From: Dendrobium chrysotoxum
Lineage: Eukaryota; Streptophyta; Magnoliopsida; Asparagales; Orchidaceae
Assembly: GCA_019925795.1 (NCBI GenBank)
Contig: CM034313.1
Coordinates: forward strand, 28,511,710 to 28,575,709
DNA length: 64,000 nucleotides
Direction of reading: 5' to 3'
The notes under the pieces are model-generated. The model was not told the DNA's origin and did no database searches. It saw only the letters and a list, made by a program, of their open reading frames with translations. Position 1 is the first letter of the stretch. Each line of letters opens with the position of its first letter. The position numbers and the translations under genes were made by a program. Shown in pieces: positions 21,214 to 33,373 of the stretch.

Positions 21214-23184
21214 TGAAAGTATGAGAAGCGCCAAGAGGGGGGGTGAATTAGTATTTTAAAAAATTCAACCCTATACAAGAATTCTAATTTTTTTTATTTT
21301 TAAAAGATAACTCAACAAACAATGTGCGGAAGCAAGCACAACGTTCACAATGATGATATTAATAATTCAATTGTAAATTTTACAACACAAGATTTAAATC
21401 ATGATTTTTTACCAAGCAATTTAATGTACTAATTAAGAGCATGAAAAGTAAAGTACGGTAAACAGGAAAAAATACACCAAAAATTTTTATGGTGGTTCGG
21501 TCACTTGACCTACGTCCACTCCCTGGAGTCCTCTACTTTGGGATTTACACTAGTAAAAGTTGACTCTCTTTTTGCCCCCACAGCAAGGCGGAGAAGCCTT
21601 TACAATACTCACTTTCACCTCCCTCGGTGCGGCGGAATACCAAACGCAATGTCACTCTCCTGGTGACGGCAGCGGACCTTCTCCTTTTTCTCCCTTTTCT
21701 CCCTCCTGGAGATGGCAGAGTACCTTGACGATGTTGATCTTGAAGTGACTCTTCCCTCGAGAACTTTCTTGAAGCTTCCCAAAGCCATAAGAGGAGCAAA
21801 GCATGCAGCTAGCTTGGAGCCACCATGTGATCCCCTCACACTACTTCTCCCTCATGCTCAAGCTCACCTACATCTTCCTCTCTCAAGCCCTGGATCTCTC
21901 CAAAAAAGCTTCTCTCTAACGAATCCCCTTCTTTCCTCAAAGCCTCTCACAGCCAGAGGATAGATCAACAATGCTCTAGAAAAATTTTTAAGTTGTTTTT
22001 ATATCAGGCTTCAGAAAACCGTAAAAGTTTCAACTTTTGCGTTTCTATTCGTACAGTACGATCTATAATCGTACAGTACGATCAGTTCAATTACAGCTCT
22101 GTCCAGTACGAGTACAGACGAACAGTTATCGAAGTTTATGTATATCGTACTGTATGATATGTTTATCGTACAGGACGATGCTGTTGATTCGTGTTGTTCA
22201 TACAGGACGATCTGTGGGACGATCCCTGGGATGAAAGAATTTGTCTCTGCCAGTCGTCCAGCACTCCTTTAGTCGTACAGTACGATTAGTGTGTTTCAGG
22301 ATATCATCCTGTACGATACTAATATCGTCTAGGACGAATAGAATAAAAATTATTGGTTTCATCTGGTATGATCGATGGGATGAATGAAATCGTCTCTATC
22401 GGTCATCCAGCACTCCACTAGTCGTACAGTACGATAGTTCATTTCAGGATATCACCCTGTATGATATGAATATCGTCCAGGACGAACAGAACAAAAAACC
22501 TTGGTTTCATCTGGTACGATCGATGGGATGAATGAAATCGTCTCTGTCAGTCGTAATGTACGATATATGATCATACAGTACGATCGACTTTTAAATCGAA
22601 AACCAACATTTATTTCCTGATTAGGGAGATAATTTTGGTAAGTATTAATTAATCGTACTGTACGATAAGAATCGTACAGTACGATCAGTTCAGGAAAACA
22701 AAATTAAGAACTTACCAAACTTATTCTGGCGGCTAGGGTTTCTCAATTGTATCTTATCGTACAGTACGATAGGTATCGTATAGTATGATCAGTTTATCAA
22801 TTTAATCATCTGAAAATTAGTAGTTAGCCTGAGTATTAATAATTAATCATACAGTACGATATTCTTAAAAAAATTTTTAAACATTTAAAACAATTTCCCC
22901 CCTGTATGTGTGCATGGTTGCTCTTTTCACATGCATGCTTTTGTGGCAGACTCAAGAAAGAAAAAAAGAAAAAATAAATAAGGAAATAAAAATTACATAC
23001 TTTTCAACATCCTATTCTACCCGGTTTGAGTCTCCAGTAACCTTGAGCAGTGTGCATCTGACCTGAAATGTTAGTGCTCATATACAAGGATTAAGCATTT
23101 GTAATCTAAAGGAATTCTATATGGATTCAGTAAGTATTAGTTATCACCATCAAAATTAAGTGCTCGGGATCCTGGATTTCAACA
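21214..23184 (-). repeat. 5' LTR of element B
   Basis: 1,971 bp. Over the first 144 bp (23041-23184 against 14671-14814) I count two differences, but over 170 bp at the palindrome array (22021-22190 against 13631-13800) I count twelve, eight of them transitions. Short open frames at 21545-21963 are LTR sequence. Confidence 0.95.
22048..22865. repeat. Phased palindrome array, LTR B (5' copy)
   Basis: Same array as in the 3' LTR, with perfect or near-perfect copies starting at 22048 and 22068 (20 bp apart) and more to 22865. Differences from the other LTR are mostly CG to TG or CA. Confidence 0.9.
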
Positions 23185-23189
23185 GTTTA
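23185..23189. other. Target site duplication of element B, right
   Basis: gttta, matching 12822-12826. Confidence 0.95.
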
Positions 23190-25410
23190 GAGCTGGAGAT
23201 TTTAGGAGAGGTGGTTAGTTTGTGTTAGTTCTTAGTGGTGGTAGTGTTGTTGGTTATGGAGGTTCTATTAGTGGGGTACCTTTATGCTCAAGTTGTGGCC
23301 CAAGGCATTTCAATTAGTGCTACTAGATTACATGAGGGTGTTTTTTGTGTTTTCTTAATAGGCAAAGGGTAGTTAAGTGTTCATATGTAGGACTCGATAA
23401 ATGTTTTAAGCCTAGGTTTGAGTGTTACATTCAATCTGTAGGGAGATTGGGGATAGTTTTGCTCTGTATATTTTCTAAGGGATCATCTAGTGAAGGTAGT
23501 GGTTTTGGTTCTACAGCAAGGAAACCATCTTAAAGTAGTCAGAGAGAGCCTGACAATTCTGTCACTCTAGCATTAGTTCAGGCTTGTATGGACAGTTTGA
23601 CGTAACATGTGGGAAGAATGTTCCAAATGTTGTTATGGATAATACTTATAATTTTGATCTACCTTGTCACATCTTATTCGATTTTGGAGCTAGTCACTTA
23701 TTGATTTCTGAGTAACATTTTGATTTACTACACTTACCCATCGTGCTACTACCATTTTCCTTATCAGTTATACTATCGATTGGGGATAGTATAATAGCCA
23801 GTAAGCTGTATTTCTATGAAATTAAAATATCTAATATGAAGTGGAGATCCAGTCTAATATTATTTCCTATTTCAATATATTATATTATTATGGGTCAAGA
23901 TTGGTTGAGTATATATAAATCTTGAATTGATTGTTTAATGAAGAGGGTTACCATATTTCTGGGTAGTGGGAGTTTATTTTATTTCAGGGAGTTAAAGGAG
24001 TTTTATCTTATTTGATATCTACTATTCAAGTGGATAGGTTAAGGAGGTAATAGCATGGTAGAATCTAAACCTCTATCTGATGTTCCATTTGTGTAGGAAT
24101 TTCATAATTTATGTTTGACGGAATTAGTATAGATTCCACCTGAAAGGGATATTGAGTGATATATTCATGTGTTCTAAGGTACTACTTTAATATATATGGA
24201 TATACATAGGATGGAATGCAAGGAGCTTCAGGAGATAAAGGAATAGCTTTATGAGTTAATTATCAATGGTTTTGTTCATCTGATTGCATCATCATGAGGA
24301 GAAATATTCTATTTGTAAAGAAGAAGGATGGAATGATGCACCATATGTATCTATTATAGGGAACTGAATAATGTTACAAATAAGAACATGTATCCCTTAT
24401 CAAGGATTAATGATTATTTGACCAGTTACAGGATCTTCTATATTTTCCAAGATTAGTCAGAGGTCTAAATACTATTGGGTGAAAGAGAGAGAGGAAGATT
24501 TGGGGTAGAATACCTTGAATACATGATACAGACATTTTGAATTCTTAGTCATGTCTTTCAGGGTGACTAATGCACAAGCAATTTTTATCGATTTGATGAA
24601 TAGGGTATTCAGGGTGTATTTAGATTATTTTGTGATTCTATTCATAGACGATGTTCTAATTTGTTTAGGTTTTGAGGAGTATGCAACTCATATGAAGACT
24701 ATTCAGGAGACATTAAGCAGCAGCAGTTATATGCAAAATTTTCTAAATGTGAATTCTAGTTAAAGAGTATTTCATTTTAGGGCATGTACTAAGCAGTACA
24801 CGTATCTCCATAGACCCCAAAATGTTTAAGCTATTGTTGAATGCTGAAGGCCTACTACTATATCCAAGGTATGCAATTTTCTAGGCATGTCTAGTTATTA
24901 CAAAATATTTGTGAGAGGATTTTCTTTGATTTTTTCCACTCTTATGAGACTTACTTAGAAGTTAGTGCTCTTATTTGGACATCTGACCATGTAAAGAGTT
25001 TTTAAAGACTAAAGGATTCTTTGACATCTTCCCTAGTTATGACTATACCATCAAGTATAGAGGAATTTGAAGTGTTCAATGATGCTTGATTGAAGATGCT
25101 GGGATGTGTTATGATTCAGCATTGGAATGTTATAGCATATACTTTAAGACTGTTGAAGTTGCATGAGAGAAACTACCCAACACGTTCTTTAAAACTTATT
25201 GTTACTATATTTACATTAAAGATCAAGAGGAACTATTTATATAGAGTTATATATGAGATTTTCATTAATAAAAAATCTTGAAGCATATACTCACTTAGAA
25301 GGATCTGAATCTGAGGTAAAAAAGGTAGCATAAATTTATCAAAGATTATGATTTTATTATTCAATAATAGCTTGGTAAGGGGAATATTATAGCATGTCTG
25401 AGGTAAGAAT
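23190..25410 (+). mobile_element. Element F, right part: knuckle, protease, RT, RNase H
   Basis: Continuation of F after element B. Reading order is gag zinc knuckle, protease, reverse transcriptase, RNase H; integrase is not found. F ends or is deleted near 25410. FIDDVLI and the protease-RT linker with IPPER are of the chromovirus (Tekay/Del-like) kind; the clade is inferred. Confidence 0.75.
23655..25405 (+). pseudogene. pol: Broken pol of element F (protease, RT, RNase H)
   Basis: Protease: ILFDFGASHLLIS, where the usual Asp-Ser-Gly reads Asp-Phe-Gly, then MGQDWLS. Linker: SDVPFV and IPPERDIE. RT: LFVKKKDGMM, HFEFLVMSFRVTNAQAIF, LMNRVFRVYLDYFVILFIDD, so both active-site Asp remain. RNase H: EEFEVFNDA, LGCVMIQHWNVIAY, HERNYPT. 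Near 25300-25400 the expected end of RNase H and start of integrase is shifted and stopped. More than ten stops are present. Confidence 0.85.
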
Positions 25411-26949
25411 CCTAAATCAAAACTTTAATCTTAGTTTCAAATCCTTGAACAAGAGTTTAAATATGGGACAATTTGTTAATTATAAATTATGCATTATTTA
25501 TTGTGTTTAAATTCAATAAAAATATATATTTTTTTTAGTTGTATTTGTGCAAGAAATATATAGAAAAGTCAAAAACTATAAGTATTGAACAATATTGCAG
25601 TATACACTTTCAAAGTGCCATGATGCTTGATTCATACATGGCAGTGTTAAGTCACTATGCCAAAATTTTAGCATCACAATGCTGGAGCCTCAACAAAATG
25701 AGCTCCAGAGCATCCATCCTTGCAATGCCTCAGCACCAAGTTTCATGTTTAAGCACCGCAGTGCTCAAATTCTGGCGCGTTGCAGTGGGGAAGTTATTAA
25801 TGCAAAGAGCCATACCAACTGAGCCGAAACATGCATCATTCAATCATTAATAATTTCAGGTAAGCCAGCAACACAGTGGAGCCAATATTACAGTGTCAAG
25901 GTGCTGGTTCATTTTATACTGCCGTGACACCACCTTGTCAAGTGTCATGATGCTCTAACCCGTCACTATACTTATTATAAATATCTTTCAATTCTGTTGT
26001 TTAGAGAGTTCTATCAATTAAGTAAAATTATTTAATTTTAAGTGTGTTTCCTTAGTGCCCCCTTATAGTAAAATTTAAGGGAAGCTAGAGAAATGCAATA
26101 TACTTTTATTATAGAGATCTTAGCCTATTTGTTAAAGCAACTCTATGGTTGGAGGAAGAAGAAATATGGAGAAGATTGTTTGATCCTTCTGATTGATAAT
26201 TTTCTTATTATTTCTCTTGTGTCCCTTATTTTAATGAATGAAATGAAAATGAGTTTAGTTGTTGAATCTTTCATGTCTAACTAATTTTCTATTTTTGGGC
26301 TGATGATATAGAAATATAGCCTTGAATGATACAATGATGTTTTCAATATCTCTCATTCTTCATTTAATGCACATAATTGTTATGTGTGTAGTTAATATCT
26401 AGTGTGAAGTCTAGGCTCGATGAAGGAATACTGGAATAATTAGGAGTGTTGAAACAGATTGTTTGCATACCTAGACATATGATTTTTGAATATTCTAGGT
26501 TTTATGAAGAAAAAAATTGTAAGAAGGCCATAAGCCTTTTTTTCACCCCTATAAATTTGATAGAGATCTAGGGATGCATATTCTATGATACACATCTAAA
26601 TATTAAGAGTCTCATTAGGAAAATTATATTATTTATATTTATTAGTCTAAAATATTTTATTTCTATAAGTATCAAAATCTCCTTGTAAGTTTTTCTTTCA
26701 GTGATAAAAACTCAAAAATGTTTTTTTTTAAATTTTTAGTAAGATAAATTATACATTTAGAGTAAATAACAGTAGTTTAATGATAATTAGGCAGAATACT
26801 TCCTTGGGGAATCAATATCATACTCTATCACTTTATTATTTGATTCAGTACATATACTTGCATATTTTGGTGAGCTTTCATTAATTTTATATCAAAGAAA
26901 ATCTAAGCATATTTCAACTTAGTAAGTCATATTCTAGCCCACACCCATC
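25411..26949. other. Unassigned, with AGCAC/GTGCT dyads
   Basis: No domain found. From about 25610 to 25965 the DNA is richer in GC and holds repeated short dyads, for example AGCATCACAATGCT at 25670 and AGCACCGCAGTGCT at 25752. A TATA-like TTATAAATA follows near 25975. It may be part of an LTR (that of F?), but I could not match it to a second copy. 26050-26949 shows nothing. Confidence 0.35.
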
Positions 26950-28562
26950 AATAAACAAAAAGCAATTTTTCTTTATATTTTTAATTTTTTAAAACTTTAT
27001 ATAAGAGATTAACCAATGATTTAATGATCACAATTTTCACAAAGATATGCAATATAAACCAAAATACATGAAAGCAAATCAAGTAAAGTAAAGAAAATGC
27101 AAATCAATTATTAAAGTGGTTCGATCGAAATTGACCTACATCCACTTCTCAAAGGTCCTCCTCTTTGGGTATTTCACTATAGAATTCTCCTTTTGCACTA
27201 AACCAGGCAGAGAAGCACTTCGCCCTTACTAAGTAGAGAATTACCTTTACAGACTCTTCCATTACCAAAAAATCACCCTCATTCAGCCTCCAGGTATAGT
27301 TGAGATGCCGCTTCCTCCTTCTGTTCTTTGCATAGCGGAGATACAAATCCCTCCTTCTACTCCTCACACGATGAAGATGTCGATCCCTCTTTTTGCTCCT
27401 CACATGGCAGAGATGTCGCTCTCCTAGTCTACTTAGCTACTAAAGTTTTTCGCCCAAAGACTTTTTCCTCTATCTCTTCTCCAAGAGCTCTACAATCACA
27501 ATATAGAGGACCCAAGGTGCAGGCTGATAGGAACAACCATGTGACTCCCTCACACCCTTGACTCCCTTAAAGAAAGTCTTCCTCAGCCTTACCTTCTCTC
27601 TATCCCAAGTGGTTTGGAATCTCTTATAAGCAAGGCGACACTTCTCCCTTTCTAATGCTCTCTCTCTTCTAGGAAAATATCTCTAACTAATCAACATAAC
27701 CCATTGGGTCTTGTGTAAAAAAAATAAAGTCAGATATTTAAATAAAATCTTTATTTTCAATTTAATGCTTTTGACCGTGCAGTATGATATTAAGATTATA
27801 CTACGTGATTACTTCAATTTTCATCACAAATCATCATGTATGATATTTAGTCAAACAATATGATTAGTTATATCAAGTCAGAGATCATCTAGGATGAACC
27901 AAGGTTTAGTCAATGAGCTCTCTCTTTAATCATACTATACAATTTGGATCATACACTATGATAATTAATTAGGATTTGATCCTGATTCGTAATCAATAGA
28001 TAAAATTAGGTAACTTTCATTAATAATTGTACTGTATGAAATCCTTCGTGCAGTACAATCAATTCAAATTTTCAAAAGTTTAATTTGCCTAATTTTGATA
28101 AAATAGATTCGAGGGCAGGGTTTATCAAAATATAAAATCTTCCTATATGATTAGAGATCGTATAGTATGATTAGTTATGATTTAATTTTAATTTATTTGA
28201 TTTAATTAAACACTTGAATTAATATATAGATTAACAGATCATACAATACAAATGCAATCATATAGTATGATTAAACAAATAATTCAAGTATTCAATTTTC
28301 ATCCCCCCTTGTTAATATGTGCTCGATTATCATACTATCATACACCTAATTACATAAATGACTCAAGAAAAGAAAAGTATATATTCTTTTATTACAAATT
28401 GATTTACCTTAATGGTGTACTATCTTAAGTCTACTTCTTTAATATAACTTAGCGTATGTTGTACCTGAAATGATTAGTAGCACATAAAAAATAGGCAATA
28501 TATATATAAAGCTAAGACTAGTAAATGATCAAATAAATAAAGTTTGTAATCATCAAAACAAC
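26950..28562 (-). repeat. LTR of copia family D (right copy), truncated
   Basis: It matches 8312-9930 in order: promoter block (27118-27160), 36-bp repeats, GC-richer region, palindrome array. The first ~100 bp of the left copy and any primer binding site are missing. It may be the 5' LTR of the same element as 8209-9957, with the interior lost or replaced, or a separate copy. Confidence 0.65.
27774..28275. repeat. Decayed palindrome array, LTR D (right copy)
   Basis: A pair of weak palindromes starts at 27774 and 27795, 21 bp apart, the same spacing as 9161/9182 in the left copy. More half-sites lie to 28275. Confidence 0.6.
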
Positions 28563-29322
28563 TGTGTTATATTAAATTCTTCATTCGCAGGTGTTAGTAT
28601 ATGTTGATGCTGACATGGTTCATATGTCCATTCTTATAGTGTTAACTGTACTGACATATTCTCTATGATATTTGATATTTCAAGAATTTATTGAATAATG
28701 TACTTGCTCTAGACTTATCTTTGGAGTGCTGGATCAAACAATTGAAGTTATATTTTGGATATTTCAATTATTTTTAAAGGTAAATATGATAACCAACATG
28801 CTTGCCTATTTAGATGGTGATGCCTATTCATATCTTGAATGACCGGCAACATTTTTCTATCGAAATTATAAATCCTTACTTCCTCTTTCAATTTACTATT
28901 TTATATTTGTAATGGTTGATGAGCATTCCAATTTCCCAAGGTTTTCTAATTTTTGGCCATTTTGATATGCCGTATATATGCAAATCTAATGTTTTCTTAT
29001 CAATGAAAATGGCCAGGCTTGGCCCTCACTTTTCCTCAAAAGAGGCTATATTGCTTTTTTTACGATGTTTCTATTGTAGATGTTATATTGCGGCCTTATT
29101 TGGCTTAGGAATTTCTCATATGATTGTCAATTGTTTACTAAAGTTTTTTATTAGGCCTTATTTATGTTGAATTATTTTATTTCCATTTTCTTTAATTTGA
29201 CAAAAATGACTAAAATTTTTAGGACTTAATATCTCACATGTACTGTGATTGACATAGCTTCAGCATGATTGATTATCTTCCTAACGTACTCTCCCAAATT
29301 TTCATTTAATACGATTATACGC
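28563..29322. other. Unassigned AT-rich spacer
   Basis: Nothing recognised. One open frame at 28916-29170 on plus lacks any known motif and is judged chance. Confidence 0.3.
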
Positions 29323-30081
29323 AGGGGTGTCAAAACTTATCAACGAGTCGGGTTCGGGTCCAACCCAGCTTGACCCGAGTCCAAACAGGTCAACCCGAAC
29401 CCCCAGTGGTGTCAAAACTTGTCAACGAGTCGGGTTTGGGTCCAACCCAGCCTGACCCGAGTCCAAACGGGTCAACTTGAACCCGACCCATTTTTGCAAA
29501 TGGGTTAGGCTTCCCAACTCAGACCAGACCTGCGAACCCGGATGTGAACAGGAGGGTTACGCTACAGGCTTTGAGGCCCAGATGACAGCCGGCAGGTGAG
29601 GCCAGCGGCTCAACGAGCGTTGAGGGCCTGAGACGGTGCCGGCGTGGCATGCGGGTGCAGGTGCGGGGTCGACATCGACCAGTCGTGCGGACGCGTGGGA
29701 CGTGGCATAGCGGCAGCGATGGCGGACGACTTTGGCCGACTGGCACTTGGCGGTTTAGGACCTATGTTGCGGGAGACTTACATGGCGGCAGCTGCAACTT
29801 GACTAGACGGCAGACGCGGTTACCTGGTCACGTGACACACGAGCATGGACGGCGGAAGCAACGAGATGACATACGAGTTCACGCGACACGCACGAGACAC
29901 GGCATCCATTTTCCTGGGGTCAACATGGTTTATGTTCGGGTTTCTGGGTCAACCCGAACCCGACCCAGCTTTGCAAACGGGTTGAAAACTCGAACTCGAA
30001 CCCAACCCGTATGGCAAACGGGTTGACAAACCCGGAATTTTTCAGGTTGGGTTTCGAATCGGATCAGATTTTGACACCCCT
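29323..30081. mobile_element. Short inverted-repeat element, hAT-like, with GC-rich core
   Basis: Ends AGGGGTGTCAAAA and TTTTGACACCCCT are perfect 13-bp inverted repeats, preceded by C, like the YAGGG ends of hAT elements. An 82-bp direct duplication starts at 29327 and 29409. GGGTC/CCCGAACCCG motifs and AAACGGGTT repeats fill both sub-ends. The core 29515-29930 is strikingly GC-rich against its AT-rich surroundings. No transposase is coded, so it is non-autonomous. Flanking 8-mers do not match, so the target duplication is lost or the ends are slightly off. Confidence 0.65.
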
Positions 30082-33000
30082 ACACTGCTTCTATAATTTA
30101 TTTCTATAATTTTTATTATTCATGTATGTAAAAGTTTATTTCAAGTAATCTTTTGCCAGCCCGCTTAACTATTCGCCTCAAAGCCATTTTAGCGTTGTAG
30201 CCGCTTGATTAATTTAATTTAAACATCGGCTTTCAAATCTCCTAAAAAGAAATCATTTAAAAAAATAAAAAAAGAAAGCTCTAGCTATGAAATCCCTCGG
30301 CCTGCGTAAAAATTCGGCAGCCATTACGTATGCGCCACCGTAAGCCTACAATAGAGGCTAGGCTTATCTTGGACTTGGCTGTAATACTGCCCAATTTTCC
30401 GGGCCTACAGCATGGCCTAAGTAGTCTTTATCTTGATCCAAATCTAAAGCGAAGCTAAAGCTATGGAAGAATACAGACATTCAAGTTTCCAACTACTAAA
30501 GCCAACAACGTTTTGTCTGTTTTTCACCTTCTAATTCACTTAAACAAGTCTTGAAATATCAAAGATGCATAATGACAAGAAGAAAAAATATAGAAACTTC
30601 AGAGAGTAGGCTAACATAAAATTTGGATAAGAATATCCATATGTGATTGAGATTGATTGTTTTTTTATCCATATATATATAATTGGGATTAATTTAAGCC
30701 CATATAAAATCCTAATATACTATGTGTTAATATTTTTTTAATGTGTTCTTTATAATGCTTTCAATGTTTGGATTAGATTTTACCTATTTTCTATCATTGA
30801 TTGTAGTTTAGAATGAAAGGCATCGATTAAGAATTCCTTCAAAATCTATGCAAAATGAAAAATAGATTTGGCTCAGGTCTTCTTACTTTGTATGCGTAGT
30901 ATTGCTCTTACAAATGGATTGCTTTGCCACTAACATCCATTGCAAGTATAATTTTAAAAATTTGCCGGAAATAGATCTAAATCTGTAAAAATTTTGTGTC
31001 GAGCATCATTTTAGCCATTCAAAATATCTTATCAGAGATCTTTTTTGTAATTGATTGTGTAGAAATTCAAAGTGGCACTTATTAGATGAACTCAAAAACA
31101 TTACAACATTTCACAAATTAAATCACCAACAATCATAGAGGTCCTTGTCTAACATTAAAAAATATAAAGGAAGTTTTCATAACAAGATTTTTGTAAGAAA
31201 AGCTCATAGAATGGTTTAAGAGAACCTCAAAACTCACTGTGTCTACTAAAACTAATGAAAATGCTTATGAAAAGTCTCCATATTTCAATCAAAGTTAATT
31301 ATATATTCTTTCTTATTTTTTATTTTTTGAGAGTAATGTATCCTAAAGATGCATTATTATTATTCTGAAGGTTAATTATGTTGGATGACTATGACACCCC
31401 TAAGAGAAATGATAAATTAGGGTTTTCAAAATTTTTTGATTAAATCAGATAATATTTAAGAAACATAATAAACTAAATATTAATCAAAAGAAGATCATGT
31501 AACCTATCTAATTTTATCTACAGAATTGTTGAACCCTACACCTTAAAACACGCGGAAAGAGGCAAAATTGGTGAATTAATTGATGTGTGCGTCAATGCGG
31601 GCATCACTTAAATGGTCAAACGACCTCCAATCGCTGAACGGACTTCTCTGTTGTGATCAGGGCGTCGAATTCGCCTAAGAAGGAACCCCTTGTAGTCAAA
31701 TCAGACAAGATCGATCACAAGGGACAACTAACACCCAAAATTGATGAGCGATGTTGCCCAAACGATCTCCGATAGTAAAATAGACTTCGTTGTTATGTTT
31801 GAAGCATCATCAATACCCAAAAATGACTTTGAATTCATTCAATTAAAGTCATACGAAGAGATCGGCATGGATCGACCTCGAGGAAATAATGTACAAATCG
31901 AGTAAATTGACGTATGATGTCACCCAAACACCATTCGATCGCAAAACGGACTTCGTCGTTGCATTCGAAACATCGGCAACACCTAAGATGGACTATACTT
32001 TTGTCCAGTATAATTCACATGGGGAAATCGATGAGCATCTCGAGTAAAAAGGCACAAATCTCTAGGCAACACATGCAACTCGAGGGGTCGATACGGAAAT
32101 TTTGAGGCATGCAATTCTCTGACTCACCTATATGATTTTAATAATAATAATATTGTTATTATAATAATAATAATCTTATTACTATGATTTAAGAAAAAAT
32201 CAAGCCAAATCAAAATTAATCTTACTTCGTATCCACCTCGCATGCACCGACTCTGCTCAAATCCCCGAAATCCTAGTTGTTACTTTTGTCTCCTCCCACA
32301 AATCATGCAACGCACCTCGATCAGGCTTCACCCTCATCTTTAAAATGATAAGAAACAAAGACACTTCGTTTTTTTTCATTCACCTAACCATAAGAGCCTC
32401 GCTTCCACAACCACACTCTCAATCCCGTTGTTCCTGTTCGAAGCCTCCAACTTGCCCCTATTTTGACCTATGCTTGACACCTAGCCCGTCAATCACACGA
32501 CCCAAGGATACAATAGGTCCTATTTCTTCTACTAAGGCTTGTTCTCTCCTGTTGTGTCTTATGTTCAAAAGCTCGTCTTCATTCCTTCTTCCATGCACGA
32601 AATCATGTCAATCACATTCTTCTCCATCCGAACGTTTCTTCCCTGATTTGAAATCACTTGAGCTCCATCATCTACAAACCAGCATCTCTCCTAATCGGCC
32701 TTCCCTATCGAATCACTAACCCGACTTCAACAAGTCATACATAGCCCATCCGTGAACCCAACTTCTCCCATCAGACTTAGACCTCACGTACTAACTCCCA
32801 GTTCATGATTGATCCTGCTCTAAAGCAGTAATAGTCGAACCTCCCACTGTCGACCTGCTCAACTAACCGATCTTCCTCTGTTTGCAGTCCTAGCCCTCGA
32901 TTTACCCCTCTCCAATCATCAATTCCCTCTTCACTTACTGGCCGAGCCTTACAATCCAAACCTTTGATCCACGACCAAAGCTCAACCCTACCCTCTCCAC

Positions 33001-33130
33001 TCAAACCAGCTACAACCCATTTCACTGGTTTCCAATCCTTATTCCACCTTTCACGTGAATTAACAGCTCTCAAAATCCAAAATCTACACAGTAAACTTTT
33101 TTTTTTTTTTAATTTATTACTTACTATTTG
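30082..33130. other. Unassigned intergenic DNA
   Basis: Contains a moderately GC-rich part (31550-32100) that reads like an old retroelement LTR, and a pyrimidine-rich part (32240-33090) where open frames arise by composition. I see no host gene. Confidence 0.3.
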
Positions 33131-33148
33131 CTTTTTTTTAATTTATTA

Positions 33149-33151
<3 letters not shown>

Positions 33152-33198
<47 letters not shown>
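33152..33198. repeat. (TTA)n microsatellite
   Basis: About fifteen uninterrupted TTA units, after a poly-T run near 33100. Confidence 0.95.
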
Positions 33199-33338
33199 GA
33201 TCACTATGTTATGTTGTTACTATTAATTATTACTATTTAGTGTTAATAGTGATAGTTATTTGTATTATGGCTCTTTAAAAAAAGGGAGAAAAGACAAAAA
33301 AAGGGGAAGAAGAAAAGAAAAAGAGAAGAGTAAAAAAA

Positions 33339-33341
<3 letters not shown>

Positions 33342-33371
<30 letters not shown>
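33342..33371. repeat. (GA)n microsatellite
   Basis: About fifteen GA units at the end of a purine-rich run from 33280. Confidence 0.95.

Positions 33372-33373
<2 letters not shown>

Larger units (their letters stand above)
12827..23184 (-). mobile_element. Element B: full-length Sirevirus-like copia with extra 3' ORF
   Basis: 10,358 bp, with LTRs of 1,988 and 1,971 bp, TG...CA ends and a perfect 5-bp target duplication. Minus-strand order: 5' LTR, Met-tRNA primer site, gag with CCHC knuckle, protease, integrase, reverse transcriptase, RNase H, an internal palindrome array with TATA box, an extra ORF, two polypurine tracts, 3' LTR. Motifs such as YLDSGCSRHMTGD and DPKSDDGVFLGYS are of the Sirevirus type, and the extra ORF stands where Sireviruses may carry an envelope-like gene. 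All frames are broken, so it cannot move on its own. Confidence 0.95.

Noticed and set aside
29649..30026. 125-codon gene in GC-rich DNA
   Set aside because: Open by GC composition inside a short inverted-repeat element. No domain, and it runs into the terminal GGGTC/CCCGA repeats.
32345..32719. 124-codon Ser/Pro-rich gene
   Set aside because: Open because the strand is pyrimidine-rich. No motif, no promoter or homolog visible, and an opposite-strand frame is nearby for the same reason.
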